Assembly (NCBI GenBank): GCA_020628975.1
Contig: JAHDEF010000104.1
Span: forward strand, 1-6,393
Direction: 5' to 3'
DNA: 6,393 nucleotides
From: Aquimarina sp.
GTDB lineage: Bacteria; Bacteroidota; Bacteroidia; Flavobacteriales; Flavobacteriaceae
Within the stretch, counting starts at the first letter, position 1, and each line of letters opens with the position of its first letter. Made by a program: the position numbers and the translations under genes. This document shows positions 3,742 to 6,393 of this stretch, in pieces. The notes under the pieces were generated by a model. That model was not told the origin of the DNA. It did not search any database and worked only from the letters and a program-made list of their open reading frames with translations.

Positions 3742-6393
3742 TTATCTTCTTAATGTAAAATGACCTCTAAATTCTCCACCATTATTTTTTTCTTTGACCA
3801 AAAACCAATAATCGTTTGCTGGCAATGGTTTTCCTTTATAATTCCCATCAAAACCTAAACTATTTAATGGATTAAATTGCTGTAATATTCTACCGTAACG
3901 ATCGAAAACAAAAACCTCTAAATCTAAATCTTGCAGAACGGAATTTTCTACTTTTAAATTCCACGTATCGTTAAACCCATCATCATTAGGTGTAAAAAAA
4001 GGATCGAATCCCACTAAGAAAAATCTTTCTGTTAGAGAAATTTCGCAAGTAGTATCCGTTACTGTGATTGTATATCCACCTGCACTTAAATTGGTAAATA
4101 TATTAGCATTGTTTTGTGTTGTGACTTCTAAAGAACCTTCCTCAAGTAACTCGTAAATTAAATTTCCATCACCTTCCACATCAATGGTTACAGTAAAGCT
4201 ATTTGACAAAAAGGTATCGCCCGTGTTAACGCTTATACTTGACAAACTTAACACCGGTTGCACCGCAACCGATACTTCTCTAGGACATTGATTTGTTGCA
4301 CCTATTTCTTCATACGTTAGCACGTAGTTACCTATAACATCTACCGTAATGCTTGATGTAGTAAATGGTAAAGCACTACCATTTAAACTCCAACTAAAGG
4401 TAAAATTACTAGCTGGTAAACCCGAATCTATACTCACTGTACTCCCACTAATAGTGTTTCCATCACTGTCAACACATAAAATACCGCTAGGTACTAAAGC
4501 GATTTCTGGTGGCCTTGTAGGAGCGTCGAATTGGTCACTATCAGTGCATGAATTTGCACCTGTTATAGTCAATCGAATAGCTTGATCTATCGGAATATTT
4601 GAAACCTGCTGTAATGAAGTATCAATATCAACTTCTGAAATATTCGCTGAAACTACTCCTGTTCCTAGTATGCTATAATTTATACTGTAGGTATTGTTAT
4701 CGGTATCACATACCAATGAACTCGTATCAATAGTAATTCCGGGCGGACTTGTTATGGTAATTGTTACCATCGAAGCGCTTGTACAATTTGTGGACCCAAC
4801 GGTTTCTGTTACCGTATACGTAAAAACCTCACTACCTGCTGTTCTGCTGCTTGGTACTAGGGTCGCAGCATCACCTACTCCCAAGTTTGCTCCCGAAGCA
4901 TCTGTCCAAACACCTGTATTTGCAGGGCTGTCCATTAAAAGTGTCGACAAAACAATTGTTGTATTATCAGTTATACAAAACTCAACAGCGTCGCCATCAT
5001 TACCAGCGTTGGGAGCTATTTGATTGACTGTAACTGTAGCTTCGTCATTACAAGTCATTGTACCCACACGATAGGTGTAAACTCCAAAATCACTAGCACT
5101 TGCAGAGGTTGGGTCAGGGTCAAATAATACATCTTCATTAGTACTGAAAACCGTATCATCAGGCGCTATCCAAACTCCACCTGCTAAAGGTCTAGGTGAA
5201 AACATTGAAATTAAGATAAACGGTGTAGTATCGTCAGCACATATATTAGTTGTAACATCGGTGGTACCTACAGATGGCGCAACAGAACCATTAATCGTAA
5301 CAACACCTCTTCGGATAGGACATCCTGGCTGAGTGGGTGGCAATGTATAAGTATACATTACTGGATAAGCTGTAAACGATGATGGAGGGTCAAATGTACC
5401 TTGTTGACCATTAGTAAGATTTGGAGCTCCAGCAGAAGCTGTCCAAACACCCCCGTCTAAATTCCTCATAAAAAAAGGACTTGTATTTGTCGCTGTATCA
5501 AATCGATCAAATAAATCTATGGGTAATGTTTCTCCACAAATATCGACAGTTACTATACCATCAATTTCTTGTAAATCCTCCCTGAAATCAGGTTGATCGG
5601 TAGGTGTTCCATCATTATCATATCTATTAGGAAAGTTGACAGCTAAAACACCATCGTTTGTAGGATTATCTATAAAAGCTTCCGAAAGGGGAAGGATACT
5701 AACGTTAGTTCTATCAAATATAAAATTATCAAAAGCATCATCTAATCCGTCTAAATCGCCATCTATATTACTGCGTGTAATATCTGAAACACCATCACCA
5801 TCTATATCGAAAGCCTCTATTGTGTCCGTCAAACAATCTCCATCTAAATTGCCTGTTTGAAAATCAGGATTCGTTCTATTTGTCATTATGGGCAGAATAT
5901 CTTGACCTCCCATTGCGGTTTCATAAGCATCATCTAATCCATTTGAATTGGCATCAACACCACTAGGGGTAATATAGTTGAAGGTATCCTGAGCTTCAAT
6001 ATTATCAGGAATCCCATCATTATCACTATCAATATCCACAAAATTTGGTAATCCATCGCTGTCGGAATCTCCCATCCCATCTAAACCATCAACGATTCCA
6101 TCATTATCACTGTCGACATCCATTACATTAGGAATTCCGTCTCTATCGAAATCACAATCGAGAGGTGAAATTCTAATATTATCAATACCTACATCGTTTC
6201 CTCCTGCCTTTAAACTTTGCTGATTCGATAGCAGCAAACTAACAGTACCCGTTACCATGGGCGTAAACTCTAATTCTATTGGCACCCATATATCATTATT
6301 TAAAACGCCCTCTGATGCAGAATCAGTAAAAGCTATGGAGGTTGTTCCTTGCAGTATATCTAATCTTAATCTAGGAATATTATTTTGATCACA
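3742..6393 (-). CDS. Large modular surface/secreted protein with type B T9SS sorting domain, partial (N-terminus beyond right edge)
   Basis: The frame is open from the right edge to TAA at 3742-3744, giving 883 residues and no true start; the internal GTG at 6285 is mid-domain. Order by residue in the visible part: the end of a beta-sandwich finishing GIDNIRIS (1-76); thrombospondin type 3 calcium-binding repeats rich in DxDxDG (about 81-219); three related repeats of about 90 residues (286-550), each with two Cys, GVW and YTY/FTY; two Ig/PKD-like modules (about 551-712), each with Cys; a further beta module ending FFLVG (713-795); and the gliding-motility-associated C-terminal domain (796-883), starting FDPFFTPNDDGFND, with VFDRYGR and ending FTLRR. 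That last domain is the type B sorting signal for T9SS export, so the protein is expected outside the cell or on its surface. Adhesin or matrix roles are inference; no catalytic domain is visible. It is followed at four bases by a PorP/SprF-family gene. Confidence 0.93.
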   Translation of the reverse strand, partial: CDQNNIPRLRLDILQGTTSIAFTDSASEGVLNNDIWVPIELEFTPMVTGTVSLLLSNQQSLKAGGNDVGIDNIRISPLDCDFDRDGIPNVMDVDSDNDGIVDGLDGMGDSDSDGLPNFVDIDSDNDGIPDNIEAQDTFNYITPSGVDANSNGLDDAYETAMGGQDILPIMTNRTNPDFQTGNLDGDCLTDTIEAFDIDGDGVSDITRSNIDGDLDGLDDAFDNFIFDRTNVSILPLSEAFIDNPTNDGVLAVNFPNRYDNDGTPTDQPDFREDLQEIDGIVTVDICGETLPIDLFDRFDTATNTSPFFMRNLDGGVWTASAGAPNLTNGQQGTFDPPSSFTAYPVMYTYTLPPTQPGCPIRRGVVTINGSVAPSVGTTDVTTNICADDTTPFILISMFSPRPLAGGVWIAPDDTVFSTNEDVLFDPDPTSASASDFGVYTYRVGTMTCNDEATVTVNQIAPNAGNDGDAVEFCITDNTTIVLSTLLMDSPANTGVWTDASGANLGVGDAATLVPSSRTAGSEVFTYTVTETVGSTNCTSASMVTITITSPPGITIDTSSLVCDTDNNTYSINYSILGTGVVSANISEVDIDTSLQQVSNIPIDQAIRLTITGANSCTDSDQFDAPTRPPEIALVPSGILCVDSDGNTISGSTVSIDSGLPASNFTFSWSLNGSALPFTTSSITVDVIGNYVLTYEEIGATNQCPREVSVAVQPVLSLSSISVNTGDTFLSNSFTVTIDVEGDGNLIYELLEEGSLEVTTQNNANIFTNLSAGGYTITVTDTTCEISLTERFFLVGFDPFFTPNDDGFNDTWNLKVENSVLQDLDLEVFVFDRYGRILQQFNPLNSLGFDGNYKGKPLPANDYWFLVKEKNNGGEFRGHFTLRR
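4746..5550 (-). repeat. Three tandem ~90-residue GVW/YTY protein repeats
   Basis: Three consecutive modules share a pattern: a first Cys (286, 385, 473), then GVW (315-317, 406-408, 494-496), then YTY or FTY (347-349, 439-441, 524-526), then a second Cys (358, 448, 537), then a VVT/VTV/VTI strand. Spacing between successive GVW motifs is 91 and 88 residues. The shape suggests disulfide-bearing beta-sandwich modules of the kind stacked in T9SS-exported adhesins. Sequence identity between units is low, so this is an old duplication and not a recent DNA repeat. Confidence 0.75.
5737..6153 (-). repeat. Thrombospondin type 3 calcium-binding repeat region within the surface protein
   Basis: Residues 81-219 of the partial protein contain repeated Asp-rich calcium-loop motifs such as DRDGIPN, DSDNDGI, DSDGLPN, DANSNGLDD, DIDGDGVSD and DGDLDGLDD. 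The first two units share a 28-residue (84-base) period that is also visible in the DNA: about 6008-6068 and 6092-6153 are near-copies around the shared core CCATCATTATCACT. TSP3 arrays typically bind calcium and act as rigid, calcium-stabilised spacers in exported proteins. Confidence 0.85.

Noticed and set aside
4349..5023. Two plus-strand open frames (4349-4585 and 4694-5023)
   Set aside because: Antisense shadows of the large surface-protein gene; their valine/serine-rich composition mirrors the Thr/Asn/Val-rich repeats on the other strand.
5636..5860. Plus-strand open frame of 74 codons
   Set aside because: Antisense to the TSP3 region; its Ser/Pro/Lys-rich sequence is the complement of Asp-rich repeat codons.
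5737..6153. Regularly spaced short repeats that might suggest a CRISPR array
   Set aside because: The repeats keep the reading frame, encode Asp-rich calcium loops, vary in sequence, and have no unique spacers of constant length.
6283..6285. GTG as a start codon of the large surface protein
   Set aside because: The same frame continues upstream to the window edge through residues of a beta-sandwich domain that the GTG would cut in half, so the real start lies outside.

Overview
The window looks like chromosomal DNA of a Bacteroidota bacterium, most likely a marine-type member of the Flavobacteriaceae. The evidence is an AT-rich composition, promoters of the Bacteroidota type (TAnnTTTG at -7), A-rich leaders without Shine-Dalgarno sequences, a PorP/SprF-family protein beside a giant secreted protein with a gliding-motility/type B type IX secretion C-terminus, and a BshB1-type bacillithiol gene. 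No transposase, integrase, phage gene or CRISPR array is visible.

Layout. (1) Positions 1-771, minus: the N-terminal 257 residues of an AMP-binding enzyme, best read as o-succinylbenzoate-CoA ligase (MenE, menaquinone synthesis), cut by the left edge. (2) Positions 772-962: a menE promoter and two hairpins behind the next gene. (3) Positions 963-1601, minus: a typical 2-Cys peroxiredoxin (AhpC/Prx1 type). (4) Positions 1602-1790: a divergent promoter region. (5) Positions 1791-2510, plus: bshB1, the N-acetylglucosaminyl-malate deacetylase of bacillithiol synthesis, with a terminator-like hairpin folded around its stop codon. (6) Positions 2560-2712: a complete tRNA-His(GTG) unit with promoter, tRNA and strong terminator. 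(7) Positions 2724-6393, minus: a two-gene operon. The upstream gene, open at the right edge, encodes a large modular surface or secreted protein with calcium-binding thrombospondin type 3 repeats, three about 90-residue GVW/YTY repeats, further Ig/PKD-like modules and a type B sorting domain. Four bases downstream lies a PorP/SprF-family outer-membrane protein.

How the genes fit together. The peroxiredoxin and bshB1 are divergent and both belong to thiol-based redox defence, so coordinated regulation is plausible but not proven. The adhesin-like protein and its PorP/SprF partner resemble the SprB/SprF arrangement: a T9SS cargo exported and anchored with the help of a dedicated PorP-like protein. 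The families are known; the less ordinary items are the modular structure of the adhesin, the two U-U oppositions in the tRNA-His acceptor stem, and several compact regulatory hairpins. I see no clearly new biological system.
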